This document shows, piece by piece, positions 11,641-22,149 of a stretch of 42,250 nucleotides of DNA. Where the stretch lies: assembly GCF_000003605.2 (NCBI RefSeq), contig NW_003109093.1:153049-195298 (forward strand), given 5' to 3'. This DNA comes from Saccoglossus kowalevskii. Taxonomy: Eukaryota > Hemichordata > Enteropneusta > Harrimaniidae. The notes below the pieces were generated by a model that was not told the origin of the DNA, searched no databases, and was given only the letters and a program-made list of their open reading frames with translations. A program made the translations under genes and the position numbers. How positions within the stretch are numbered: position 1 is the first letter of the stretch; each line of letters opens with the position of its first letter.

Positions 11641-12700
11641 CAGACGGGTATGGTATGTGGGGTCATGTGACAAGGGGTATTTAAGTGGAGGACTGAAGGT
11701 TGAATGTCAGTCTAGGCCAGTCTCGCTACAGTGCAGTTTTCAACTGGTTGTTTTGTAAGTCTGTTAATGCAGGTGCAGTCAATGGAGCTGTTCATCGGAA
11801 AAGCTGTTCCAAGGAATTTTTGTTGAGGGCAGGTGATTTTTTTTCGATTTTTTGTAGGGGACGGGAAATATCTGCACCCCCCTGTGGGCAGGGCAGAATA
11901 AAAAAAAATGCAAGGACAGGGAAACTTTTTTTAGTGGGTAGGATACTTACATAAAAAAATATCGCAGGGTGGGCAAACCAGCCTTTAGGGTAGGGTATAA
12001 TAAAAAGAGAGTAGACTATTTCAATTTATTGCTCGTTGGCTGCACCCGTTAATGCTTGTTGTATAATACAGGGCGACACCCGCCACCTTCCCCTGGGCAC
12101 GTTCGACAGTGCAACGGGTACAGGTTTCCAGGTATTTTTTGTCCCCAAAGGATTTTTTTTTATTCCTGGTTATTCCTGGGGGCGGTCGGCGTGCCAGTAA
12201 CGGGGTTACTATTGTTGTCGATGTTTTTGTCAGCTATTTTTAATGTTTTAATGAGTAATGTCAGTGGCATTTGCCGAGCATCAATAGTCGATTTTTTTTT
12301 GCAGTCCATGCAGGTTATTTTTTCTCGCATTTAGTTTATTTCAATCTGAACACTACATGCAATGTAATGGCAGCCGTTTTTAGTCGGCTTTATTAGAGTG
12401 TTTTGTTGAATAAATGGTTCGCCGGACCGACTGCACATACGTGGCCGCACCTGGCATGAACCTTACCTTATGTAATTGTGTGTTATACATTGTCGGATGT
12501 GACGAGTCTAATAAAGACTTATATGCGCCCAGTATATGCCTCGCATATGACGTAGCCGTGTGATGTGGCCGCTGCGCGGAACAGTGGTCACAACAGTGGT
12601 CTGAGTAGATCACACAAGTCGAGAACATGGGATTATAGCGCAGCCCAAAACGTGTCGTTGTGATCGTAGTCAAGAACATGTCATTGTCATTTAGAATAAA
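11641..12700 (+). other. Possible retroelement LTR or promoter segment
   Basis: No domain-bearing frame. A TATA-like GTATTTAAG (near 11677) lies upstream of a CAGT-rich start-site-like region. Further right are AATAAA signals near 12410 and 12510 and a CG-rich end. This promoter-then-polyA layout is what an LTR or a short retrogene would show. No matching second LTR was found in the window, so the assignment is weak. Confidence 0.25.
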
Positions 12701-15700
12701 ATTTATATAGAAGAAATGATTGGAATACTAATAATTTTTTTTTTCGACAATTTTTAAAGACAGTTCTGGTCATAAATTAACCGCCATGATACCCTGATCA
12801 GGAATATAAACTTACTCACTTAGCCAGAATTCAAGAGCGATCAGGATACACATTGATAATAGCGAGTAACCCAACCGATATGAAATAAATTAATTTCTAG
12901 AAGTTCAAGCAACTTGGCTGACGTACTGAATAAATGTTTTCATCGTTATTAACATGGCCTAACTTGCATATGAGCCTTATGCCTGAAGTTTCAAAGAGCC
13001 AACATGTACAAATAAGGTTTACACATTCCATCGGTGATTTGAATCCTCTTAGACGAGAATACTTCGTGTAGCAATTAGTTAACAAGGTGTACCAGACTGA
13101 GACCTGGAAGGTCTGGGGTCATGAACCCGGAAATAAATTACAATATTAGTAGGGGTGTTCGACGACACAGAATGCGGTGGCTGCGTCGTTATTTATTGTT
13201 GACTGTCCTTCTCCAGAAATGTGAGTTGACTGCATTTCAGTGTTTTGCTATTGTATAACCATGAATGCGATTAACCTCTGGTGCCATTATGCGCGGTAAG
13301 CATACTGGAATCTGACCGCTGAAATCTCATACTATTATAGAAGTCTGATCTGAAAGCGATAGTATATATATATATGGGGATAATCTGACTAGTTTCACAC
13401 GTACACGACGTGAAACACGTGTATGCGTAAACTGTGCGTGCTTGCAAGTAAAGCACAATATCACATAGTGCTATGTCACCCTCCGGGGCACAAGGTTTTG
13501 AAAACGGTTTTGAAAAAAAAAAATTCAGCGCTCATTGAGGGCAGTGAAAATGACACTCCCTTTCAAGTGTTTGAACAACCGAATTACACCATATTTGAGA
13601 ACATACAGTCTGATAACTTTACCCCCTAGGAATGGTAAAAAAGTCCTAAGTGAAACGTTTTGTTTTGTTGCATCAGCCGAACTTCTATATACACTTGAAA
13701 ATTATTCTTGGATTTCGCATGAAACAACACATTTGTTTACAACCCCGTCAGGTGCGTATACGTGTTGAATAGCTTGTTAAAATGGCCACTGTGTAAGGAA
13801 CAACTCAACAATTTAGGTCACGGCCACATCCCTCCACGGCACAGTTTCTAAATTTATATTGTCAACTACATTGTAATATAAACAATGTCAGTAAACGTCT
13901 TTCATAGAAGCACTTCTATGAGATTGACGTTCTAGAATGAATGGGTTCAATAATCAGTGTTCACTGGTGACGTCTTTGAGTGGCACCCTAGAGGCGAAAT
14001 AACGCCATGCAAAGAGGACGTTTATCGTCTACTTCACATCCCGTATTATACCCGATATTTAGGGCTTTAGGGCTTAGGGCTTTAGGGCACATACAAGTTG
14101 TTTTATCGCCAGAATTCATTCATAGATCTAAAATTTCATGTACGGAGTAACAAAAGCCAGGCCTCTACTCCCCTTTAATACTTCGGCATATCGTGCATAC
14201 TATATAATATAAATATACATCCAGTCGCCGAAATCGCATCTTACAGTGTCGCCAAGTATCCGAATCACGGGATTTTTTTCGGTTCAGTGATCAAAAGTAG
14301 ATTTACACGTTGAAAAGCATAGAATCTAGAATTTAGGTTAAAAGTCAACGGTTTATTGTCAACTAATACACACAGTGTTATTGGAAATGTTGATACAATT
14401 CAAAGTAATAATACTTAACGAGTTTGTGTGAAAACTATTTCCTTTGAAACGAATCTAATCCACAGAAAATAAAACTAAAAAAAATGGAAAGTTCGACAAA
14501 AAGGAGGCTAAAACAATAAATAAACAAAAATAATAATAGAAAAAAATACTACACACAATCGGCAGATATGCAATGAATTCGTTTTAGGCAACCATGTTTA
14601 CTCATACGAGATTTCTACTGACTGCTTGTCGTTTAACCTTGAAAAACAGGGCGCGCCTGTTACATGCAAAGTTGTATTTATTAAATTGCAAAGAACTATA
14701 TTCGAAAACGAAAGCCACATATGACAATTGCAATCAACTTAAAGGACGGCAGTCGCTGTGTCACGCATGCGCAAGATATATGGGTCTCATATAAACAAAG
14801 ATAGAGACTTTGATTGTTGCAAACTGAGACGTTACCAAGGTATTTTTTTAGGTGATTGGAAGGTATCCAAGGAGTCATCGGCGGTAATTAGTGCAAGTCG
14901 CGCCCAGGTCAAACCCCATACATGATTCCATTTAGAAGAGCACATTGATTGTGGGAAAATCAATGTTTATCAACACAAATGTCGCACATGTGCAGCGCGA
15001 CGACCACCGCCCTTTAGAACTAGAAAAAGAATGTGTTTAAAGTTAAAAATACAAAAAAAAATACACAGTTAAGCACACGCAAATTATAAGAGGTGTCTGC
15101 AAGATCTCTGGACCTAGTCATGCTGATGTAAGCAAACATTATAAGAGATCATATTCTCAAAATCAAATTTTAATGTGAAGCATTTTTCATTAAATATCTG
15201 CCTGAGATGCACCTCATGATTTTACTATTGACCCTCTCTTTTTTTATCTAAATTTTTTCTCATATTGCCTCTGTGCCCGAGCGAACTTCCAACATTACTT
15301 AATTCCTACGTTTGATAGCCGTGTTTAGTGCACACCGATGCAGAATTCAAAACAGCAATGCATGCCGGGAGTCATTGCAGTGAAGGTAATATAAACTTAA
15401 TCGAAAAACGGCTATGTAAGATTTCGATTAGCATAGCTCTCGAACACAGAACTTGCGCCCTCTAGCGACCATGCACTTTTGTGACATCAGAATGGCGTGA
15501 TGGTTGCAGGCAATGTGGTCTTTTAGAATAATCTCTAAGTATCTTTTCATGACGGAAGACCAGACATAAAAACAATGTCGACTTTTTGGTTGATATATAT
15601 TATGCCCACTTAGGTCACAGAAGTGCTTCGTTCACAAATTAGCTAATTATTAAAGCTTGTGTACTTTATACAAAGCATCAATCAACAGTCATTTTGAATG

Positions 15701-16165
15701 CAATATTAGTTTATAAATTGTACGATTCATAATATCACATTTTATCGTGGATGCTTATCCACGTGTGTGTTTCTTGATTCATTCATGTTTGTTTTTGTTT
15801 AATTGTAATTGTTATTTTTCATTCGTATTTAGTTTGTATCGATAGACAATGATTTTCTATATTGGTTCGTTTTCGTTCCATTCGATTCCAAGCATTATTC
15901 ACTGGGATATATTCGTTAGAACTCGTTTCATGCTTGATTTCACCTCATAATACATGTATCTCTATTACCGAGAAACATAAATCAGTTTATGTAAGCCATT
16001 TACGTAATGGTCACAAATACGCTCTTATCGTAGCGAACGCAAGAGAAGTCGCAACTTTGTAGCAGATTAAGTCGCAATCTATATTCAATAGTGACCTTCT
16101 CACATGGCAAACCAATCACAGTGTTTTCCTCCAATTTTAAAATCCGAGGTGTAAATCCTATTAAC
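12701..16165. other. No gene recognised upstream of the receptor gene
   Basis: AT-rich DNA with a (TA)n run near 13363-13374, a small hairpin (TCATAGAA and its inverse near 13905-13923) and a telomere-like array listed separately. The signal-peptide exon of the receptor gene could lie here, but I found no hydrophobic start segment with a phase-1 donor. Confidence 0.4.
14057..14088 (+). repeat. Short telomere-like array (TTTAGGGC variants)
   Basis: Four consecutive units of TTTAGGGC or TTAGGGC. The animal telomere repeat is TTAGGG, so this is a short variant array inside the chromosome. Chance expansion of an 8-mer is an equally simple reading. Confidence 0.6.
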
Positions 16166-16167
16166 CC

Positions 16168-16175
16168 TATATAAA
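16168..16175 (+). promoter_or_regulatory. TATA box candidate upstream of Ig receptor gene
   Basis: TATATAAA followed by GGG lies about 230 bp upstream of the first Ig domain. It predicts a start site near 16200. The next in-frame ATG is at 16223 and reads without a stop into Ig1, through a moderately hydrophobic stretch (VLIYIRITVYHRILLVS). It may therefore be the real promoter, or a chance match inside an intron if a separate signal exon lies further left. Confidence 0.4.
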
Positions 16176-16406
16176 GGGTGATTCAGTGCATGTTTAGGGT
16201 GGATTGTTCTCATTGTACATTGATGCCAGACTTCTCTACCGAAATAAACGACGTACTAATTTATATACGTATTACAGTCTACCATAGAATCTTACTTGTG
16301 TCACCATTACACAAACACAGTGCTCGCAGTTTTTTGGAGCTGATCGAATGTGTGGGACAGACAGCCACACATTTATCATCTAGTAATCTTTTACGACACC
16401 CCGTAG

Positions 16407-16757
16407 GTTGCAGTCTTGAAGTCACTGGACCCTCAGATGTTACTGTCATAGATGGAGAAGATGCGACACTAGATTGCAATGCCACCTCGTTTGTATCGCC
16501 TTATGCTTTATCCTGGTCAATAGTTGGCACTCCCAATCTTCGTATCTTTACTGTTTATCCTAATGGGATGTTTGCACATAGCTCTGATTACGACTCAATA
16601 AAACATTTTGACTGGACTGGAGATACATCACGTTCAGACCATTATGATCTCATTATTCCAAATGTCAGCGTTGACGACGAGGGTATATATAATTGTGGGT
16701 CAACCACAGACACACCAGGAACAATAGGAAGCAATTACGGGCGACTAACTGTAACAG
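16407..16757 (+). CDS. Receptor exon: Ig1, V-like
   Basis: Encodes an Ig domain with first Cys in ATLDCNATS, Trp in ALSWSIV and the second Cys in DDEGIYNCGS, the classic D-x-G-x-Y-x-C pattern. The Cys-Cys distance is long, as in V-set domains. The acceptor at 16405-16406 keeps phase 1 like all following domain exons; an alternative AG at 16412-16413 would not. The frame is also open leftward to 16178, so this could be the first coding exon. Donor is GTAGGA at 16758. Confidence 0.85.
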
Positions 16758-19700
16758 GTAGGAATGATTAACGCTATGATACAGACTTTCCGTTTTAGAC
16801 ATTGTGAGATTCTTTCGGTTTTTTTTTTTTGGTAGGGGGGACTGAAAACAACTGCAACCAATTCAAAAATATGTCGAGAGTAATTCACAACGAAATATAT
16901 TCCATATGCATGCCTTATGATAACTTTCATAATTACCAATTACACAAAAATATTATGAAAAAGATAATTTGCTATGTTCTCTATACTTTTGAATGTTATT
17001 TGTCTGAAGTATGACAGATAGATAAATACGTCTTTGTATGTAAATATACTGTATTTTCTGAATAAAAATAAAAGAATTTCAAAATGTCGAAGACGGGAAG
17101 TCTCTATCCTAGCGTTTGATTAGATTTATTTTATAAATGCAGAATAGAAACGTAACGGAAATTGTACAAGCCTTAAAATGAATACGCGAATGTGCACGTG
17201 ACATTTGCCATTTACAGTGGGCGGTGGTCCCCTCAACATGCCGTGTTTGACATGGGTTCCATGCAATGTATACGACTCATGTACTGTTGCACAAACTCCG
17301 AACGCATTGCGCGATAAATCCTAGATAATTGTGTTCAAGAGTTTAAACATTTAAATGTAATATAACGTAATATGAATGAAATTGGCATATACGTGTAAAA
17401 ATGTGTTTACCAAACATATTCCAACATACAAAAGTACTCAACATATATACCATGTCTAATACAACAATAAAAACGTCAAATACTAGTATACGATATTAAT
17501 GTTCACATTCAATCTACAGTGCCGGTCGTGACAGCTTCTATTGTTGGGTATTTAAATGGTTCTACAGCCAACATTGTACATGCATCGGAGATCTCATTTA
17601 CATGCCAAGTCATCGGAACCAAACCTTCAGCTGATATAGAATGGTTGATAGGAACAGACTCGTATAATATCGCACCAACTATCGTGAATCGTGGTAAACT
17701 ATACGATACAACAAGTGTGTTTACGTTTACTCCAGACATTGATAATTATGATGACAAACTGTTACAGTGTAAAGCCAATAATACTCAGGAAGTTTCAGCA
17801 ATCTCTACGCAAGTTGTTTTATATGTACATGGTAAGTTCATGAGTAGAAATACTGTATTGAATACATCTTGGATTTTGTAAATAGACATGAGGTCCAATC
17901 TACCAAGTATTCGAGGCACCCAAGGAGTCATAAATTATAAATTGTAAATTATGTTTCAATATGGGCAATGGGTCTCTTACATATTTGTTTATATAATGTG
18001 TGATATATGTCAAAGATAGACCCACTTTACTATGATTTTGAACTAGTGTTTATTATTAAGGGGTTGATAGTCTTGTAAATTTGTTTCAAGAAGTGTTTTC
18101 TTTCGGGACAAATTGTCTCAAGGGATAGGTTTTTGAGGAAGCTGATCTCCTGAAACGTGATTTTCATCAAAAGTTGTCGCCTCGCATACCCATATATATA
18201 TATATATATAGATTTTTTGTGGCTGAAAGTACTAGTAGGTTTCAGTAGATTTGTTTTACGGAATGTGATCTTCCTTATTCGTTCTTTACATACGCATGTA
18301 ACATGTGGCTTTAAACCACACAGCTATTGTTATTCCAAGAACCAAGATTGTTTCTTCATTCCAATAAATATAATTTATATCCATGCGATTATTTTCAGTT
18401 CCTTTATTTTTTAACCCGATAATATCAGATGCGAGTTCCGAATACTTTACTGGGTCAACAGCGATTGTTTCATCTGTCAAGTCATCCACATTCACATGCA
18501 CCGCTGGTGAATCCCGACCAGAACCAATAATAACCTGGTATTTGGGAAGCATTGGACTAGATACGAACTTTCCTAACGTAACATCGAATGGAAAATTAAA
18601 AACAACGCGAACGACAGTGACCTTCGCACCCCAGCCCAACAATCACATGGAGCAGTTGCAATGCAGGGCTGTTAATGACGTCACAGGTCAATACAAACAT
18701 TCACACATTGTACTGAACGTATATGGTAAGTAATATAGGTAATGTAATATGTAACTATATAGGTATTTTATGATACGGGAGTCGATTATTCCATTATAAC
18801 AAGTGTGCTCAATGCAAAGTATATGTAGAGCAGATAAATACGACAATAGAGGAATTAAGACAAACCTACATGAATATTGAAACTCTACAGTACTGTTTCG
18901 TAAGGTACAAGTATCTTACTCACCAGGAGCTTTATGTTTAACAATTCACTGTATCAAATAACATACACTGTAAACTTCGCAAAATAACATATAAATTAAA
19001 ACACATGGTTATAATTGTTACATAATAGTGCCTTTGATCTGTGTCGACATGAAGATACAGTGTTTATGGAAATATATCATTAACTGGTTCTCAAGTGGAT
19101 TGCGATTCAGAATGACCATGAAACACATAAGTTGATTTATGAGTTTACTCATAATATGTTTACTTATTATTATTAGTTCCTGCTGCCATCATCACGTTTC
19201 CACAAGACCAATCAATAACTGAACATACAAGTACAGTAACATTTCAATGCATGGCAACAGGTAACCCTTCTGTCATCACATACACGTGGAAAAAATGCTG
19301 TAATGATATAGTGATTGATAATAATAAATACAGACTGACTGGTGGATCATTGACCATTAATAATATTGTGAAGTCAGATGCCGGTACGTACACATGTTAC
19401 GCTGATAATGATGTTGGTCAGGCAGATAGTGCATCGGCCACGTTGAATGTGTATTGTGAGTATTACAAATTATTTATGAAGTTATTTTAATTTCAGTTAT
19501 GATTATATTTTAATTAGTGAAATTATGTTTTGTTGTGTGTTATGCATTGGAATAAGCGCCACGAAGACACGCCTTAATGAGCAATAAGTTTAATCACTAG
19601 GAACTGTATACCAATCGCTGAGCACCAAATGCGAAGTGTCGTTTATTTAGCAATCCTATTCCACAAGTAGATGAAACTTTCATGAAAAATAAATCACAAA

Positions 19701-22115
19701 TACATAACAACTAACTGCAACAATCTATTGACAAGTTAACATTATTTGAATCTCCTTTTGGTTGTTTACCTAGGGGTTCATGTAACATTGATTCAATGAT
19801 GTGACCATTGCTTGTGCTTGTATGAATGAACTTATATTTTCCCCATGTGACTTTCGATTATTGATCAATGACTGGGGGTTGTTTCCACTTAATTTGAATT
19901 TATGCTGTATAAGTACTTTTGATTGTATTTCATTATTGTGAGCATCATAACTTGATACGAAATTGACTATTATCACATTGTCTGAGTTTATAGATTTACC
20001 ATCTATCATTGGTAATACCAAATACTATAGTCGAGTTGGTGAATCCGTGTCGATGATTGCAACAGTGGGTGCTAACCCATTACCAGTTACGTTTGGAGAT
20101 TGGACGAATGGTGATATAGTATTACACGACACAGTCGTTACATCATTTACAAGTGTTGCAGTGATATATGTGGTTGAGGAAAACAATTTCGGTACATACA
20201 GTATAAGAACAACGAATGACATCGGTACAGTGTATCTGCAAATCGAATTGCTTCTACCAGGTAAAATGGTATTATATTAAAGATTATTATTATTATTGGT
20301 AAAAACCAGGACATAAACTGATTCGAGAGTCCACAATAACATTTATTTTATCACAATTTATTTTTTACATTTTTACATACAATATTTTAAATATAGCCAG
20401 CAAAATAATTTATAATTGAATACTAACTTATATATTTATTTTTAAATTAATTGTAGTTATTATAAGCAATGTATTTTTTTTTCAGCTCACATGTATACAA
20501 TTTTTCATACATACAGTATTATCTATTATCTATTAAAGAAAGTAGAATAAGTGAATGTTGATATGTAGCTATATATATATATTTATGATTATTGACAGAT
20601 GCACCAGCGCCCCCAAGTATAAGTATAATTGGCCGATATTATGATAGTCTAACAGTCCAACTTGTACCACTTGCATATCACGATGGGAAACCAGATAGCA
20701 TTCATTACTATATAGAGTACCGCTCACAGATGGATACATCATTTTTACCATGGCCGTCCGATGGAATAGGAACAAAAAACACGACGGTCTCGTTAACAAA
20801 GCTAAAATCATCTACTGTATACGAATTGAGGGCAAAGGCAAGAGATATTAACGGGATTAGTCAGTTCTCCGGTATTTACGTTTTCGACACATACCGTAAG
20901 TATAATGTACACTTTTCCTTCAAAGACGATTCTACTTTTTTAAATAGCTATTTTTATGGAGGGGATTTCATTCGTATTACTCTCTAATTTTGTTTACCTA
21001 CATTTTGTTCCCACAGTTGAACCATCCATTAACGTGAATCGTAAAACTGGTGTAATTAATTGGACACGACATGAAGATACTAAATACCAATGTGTACAAC
21101 TTGAAAAACAGGATACGGTTGGACACTGGGCTACAGTAAATAACTGTTTCGACAGAAATGTATTAGAGTACTCACCAGATGATCCAATGGCTCGATATAG
21201 AATTACGTATTGTACAATCAATCAAGTCTGCGATAGACGGATCTTTGAACCAATGAAGAATTCACATGACAATGCAGGTAATAGGAATTATTCAAATTTA
21301 ATATTAAAAGTGCATAGACACGTACATATTTCAGAAATAAACCACAACCCAGCTTTCTAGTTTGATTCCCTTGTTGTCCAAATTGCTGTTTATTTGGTGT
21401 TGATATTTATTCCAAATTACAGACAGTCAGTCGTGCCATACTGGTTTAGTTGCCGGAGTACTTGTATTTATCCTCCTTGCCTCTCTGATCGCTAATATTG
21501 GAGCTGTGGTTTTCCACATACGCACACGAAAACAACACAAACAACACAAACAGCAGGTTAGTAAGTAATTACGGGTGCAGTCTATGGAAATATATATGAA
21601 AAATATATATATATCATCATTATCATCATGATAATTCATTTCTGAATTTATCAGTGGTTATTAGAAATCAACCGTTTGCTTCAGTCATGTCGTCCTATTT
21701 TCATTATTTTTTTTGTTAAGACGCCGCAAGATGATCCAAATTATACAACACTTTCTACCGTGACAAAAGAAAGCAGGCATGTGTACGAAATACCAATGTC
21801 TATCACAGATAAGGTAATTTGCATGGCACAAGTGATTCCTATATTCCCTCACATGTATTTTTCAATGTAATCAGTGTAATTACTAAAGTACATCGCACAA
21901 GCTTATGGTAATTAGTTTGTGAATTGAATGAATATTTATTATATTCTTCTATTTTCCAGTAATATAAAGTTTTATTATCAATATTTTTAGTAAGGTTTTT
22001 AATTGTGAATTTGTCTTTACAGACGGCTGAATGTGACAGTGACTATACTTCACTATCAACAAGAACAAGTGACCTAGAATCAACCTATGAAATACCATTA
22101 CCAAAGTCACCATAG
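16407..22115 (+). CDS. Ig/FN3 type I membrane receptor with tyrosine tail (10 exons)
   Basis: Spliced product of about 803 residues from Ig1 onward, built from exons 16407-16757, 17520-17831, 18399-18725, 19177-19455, 19994-20260, 20599-20895, 21017-21277, 21423-21556, 21721-21813 and 22023-22115. Domain order: V-like Ig, two C2-like Ig, I-set Ig, a cysteine-less Ig, FN3, a Cys-bearing FN3-like domain, one transmembrane helix, and a cytoplasmic tail with YTTL, YEIP, YTSL and YEIP. The extracellular exons are all symmetric phase 1-1, and every intron has GT-AG ends. The layout resembles nephrin/Kirrel/nectin-like adhesion molecules and Ig-type immune receptors. The tail implies phosphotyrosine signalling through SH2 proteins. 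The start exon is uncertain: either the contiguous frame from ATG 16223 or an unseen signal exon. Orthology cannot be set from domain order alone. Confidence 0.9.
17520..17831 (+). CDS. Receptor exon: Ig2, C2-like
   Basis: 312 bp, phase 1-1. Cys in ISFTCQVIGTKPSADIEW, a sequence style typical of C2-set domains, then LLQCKAN as the second half of the disulfide. Acceptor CTACAG at 17519, donor GTAAGT at 17832. The overlapping minus-strand open frame is a shadow. Confidence 0.92.
18192..18210. repeat. (TA)n microsatellite in receptor intron
   Basis: About nine TA units inside the intron between Ig2 and Ig3; likely polymorphic. Confidence 0.9.
18399..18725 (+). CDS. Receptor exon: Ig3, C2-like
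   Basis: 327 bp, phase 1-1. Cys in STFTCTAGESRPEPIITWYL and in EQLQCRAVND. It is closely similar in layout to Ig2 (C-x-A/V-x-x-x-P-x-I-x-W), suggesting an internal domain duplication. Acceptor TTTTCAG, donor GTAAGT. Confidence 0.92.
19177..19455 (+). CDS. Receptor exon: Ig4, I-set-like
   Basis: 279 bp, phase 1-1. Cys in TVTFQCMATGNPS, Trp in YTWKKCC, L-x-I-x-x-x in SLTINNIV, and DAGTYTCYADNDVG. Two extra adjacent cysteines follow the core Trp, so an unusual extra disulfide or free thiol is possible. Donor GTGAGT. Confidence 0.92.
19994..20260 (+). CDS. Receptor exon: Ig5, cysteine-less
   Basis: 267 bp, phase 1-1. The Ig pattern is present (GESVSMIATVGANPLPVTF, a Trp, then ENNFGTYSIRTTNDIG), but neither canonical Cys is: Ile sits in the first Cys region and the Y-x-C motif reads Y-S-I. 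The exon keeps splice sites and an open frame, so it looks functional and not decayed. Such disulfide-free Ig domains are known in titin-like and other I-set proteins. Confidence 0.82.
20599..20895 (+). CDS. Receptor exon: FN3 domain
   Basis: 297 bp, phase 1-1. Pro-rich start (DAPAPPSISIIG), central IHYYIEYRSQ and the hallmark late motif KLKSSTVYELRAKARDINGI (L-x-P/S-x-T-x-Y-x-x-x-V/A-x-A) mark a fibronectin type III fold, lying membrane-proximal to the Ig domains as is common in cell adhesion molecules. Confidence 0.9.
21017..21277 (+). CDS. Receptor exon: FN3-like, Cys-containing
   Basis: 261 bp, phase 1-1. Trp in GVINWTRHED, Tyr-rich late strand MARYRITYCTINQVC, and four cysteines. It has FN3 length and position but not a clean FN3 signature. 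It is probably a diverged membrane-proximal FN3 domain held by disulfides; a wholly different fold cannot be excluded. Confidence 0.78.
21423..21556 (+). CDS. Receptor exon: transmembrane segment
   Basis: 134 bp, phase 1 to phase 0. A hydrophobic helix of about 24 residues (GLVAGVLVFILLASLIANIG continuing AVVF) is followed by a basic stop-transfer stretch HIRTRKQHKQHKQQ. This orients the Ig/FN3 part outside and the tail inside the cell. From here on the intron phase changes to 0. Confidence 0.95.
21721..21813 (+). CDS. Receptor exon: tail module 1 (YTTL...YEIP)
   Basis: 93 bp, 31 codons, phase 0-0. Contains NYTTLSTVT and HVYEIPMS. It aligns without a gap to the next exon, so the two arose by exon duplication. 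YTTL is ITIM-like, but the -2 position is Pro, not I/V/L/S. YEIP is a Y-x-x-P motif of the type bound by Crk/Nck-class SH2 domains. Confidence 0.88.
22023..22115 (+). CDS. Receptor terminal exon: tail module 2 (YTSL...YEIP)
   Basis: 30 codons plus stop TAG (22113-22115), entered in phase 0 from the acceptor TTGTCTTTACAG. SDYTSL fits the ITIM consensus [S/I/V/L]-x-Y-x-x-[I/V/L], and STYEIPL repeats the Y-x-x-P motif of module 1. Confidence 0.9.
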   Translation, partial: TAECDSDYTSLSTRTSDLESTYEIPLPKSP

Positions 22116-22130
22116 ACAATTCTATGACTG

Positions 22131-22136
22131 AATAAA
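22131..22136 (+). terminator. Polyadenylation signal AATAAA
   Basis: Canonical AATAAA 15 nt past the stop codon of the receptor gene. It implies a very short 3' UTR unless other signals downstream are used. Confidence 0.75.
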
Positions 22137-22149
22137 ATTTGTGCATTGT

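Noticed and set aside
11641-12700. Confident LTR call
   Set aside because: Promoter- and polyA-like signals are present, but no second matching copy, TG...CA ends or target duplication could be seen.
13392-13420. Partly palindromic GTTTCAC...GTGAAAC sequence
   Set aside because: Short arms and no repeat elsewhere in the window; not distinguishable from chance.
16279-16485. Minus-strand open frame over Ig1
   Set aside because: Shadow of the receptor exon; the plus strand carries clear Ig motifs and splice sites.
21721-22115. Canonical ITAM in the receptor tail
   Set aside because: The second tyrosine motif is Y-E-I-P, not Y-x-x-L/I, and the spacing between motifs is 10 residues instead of 6-8.
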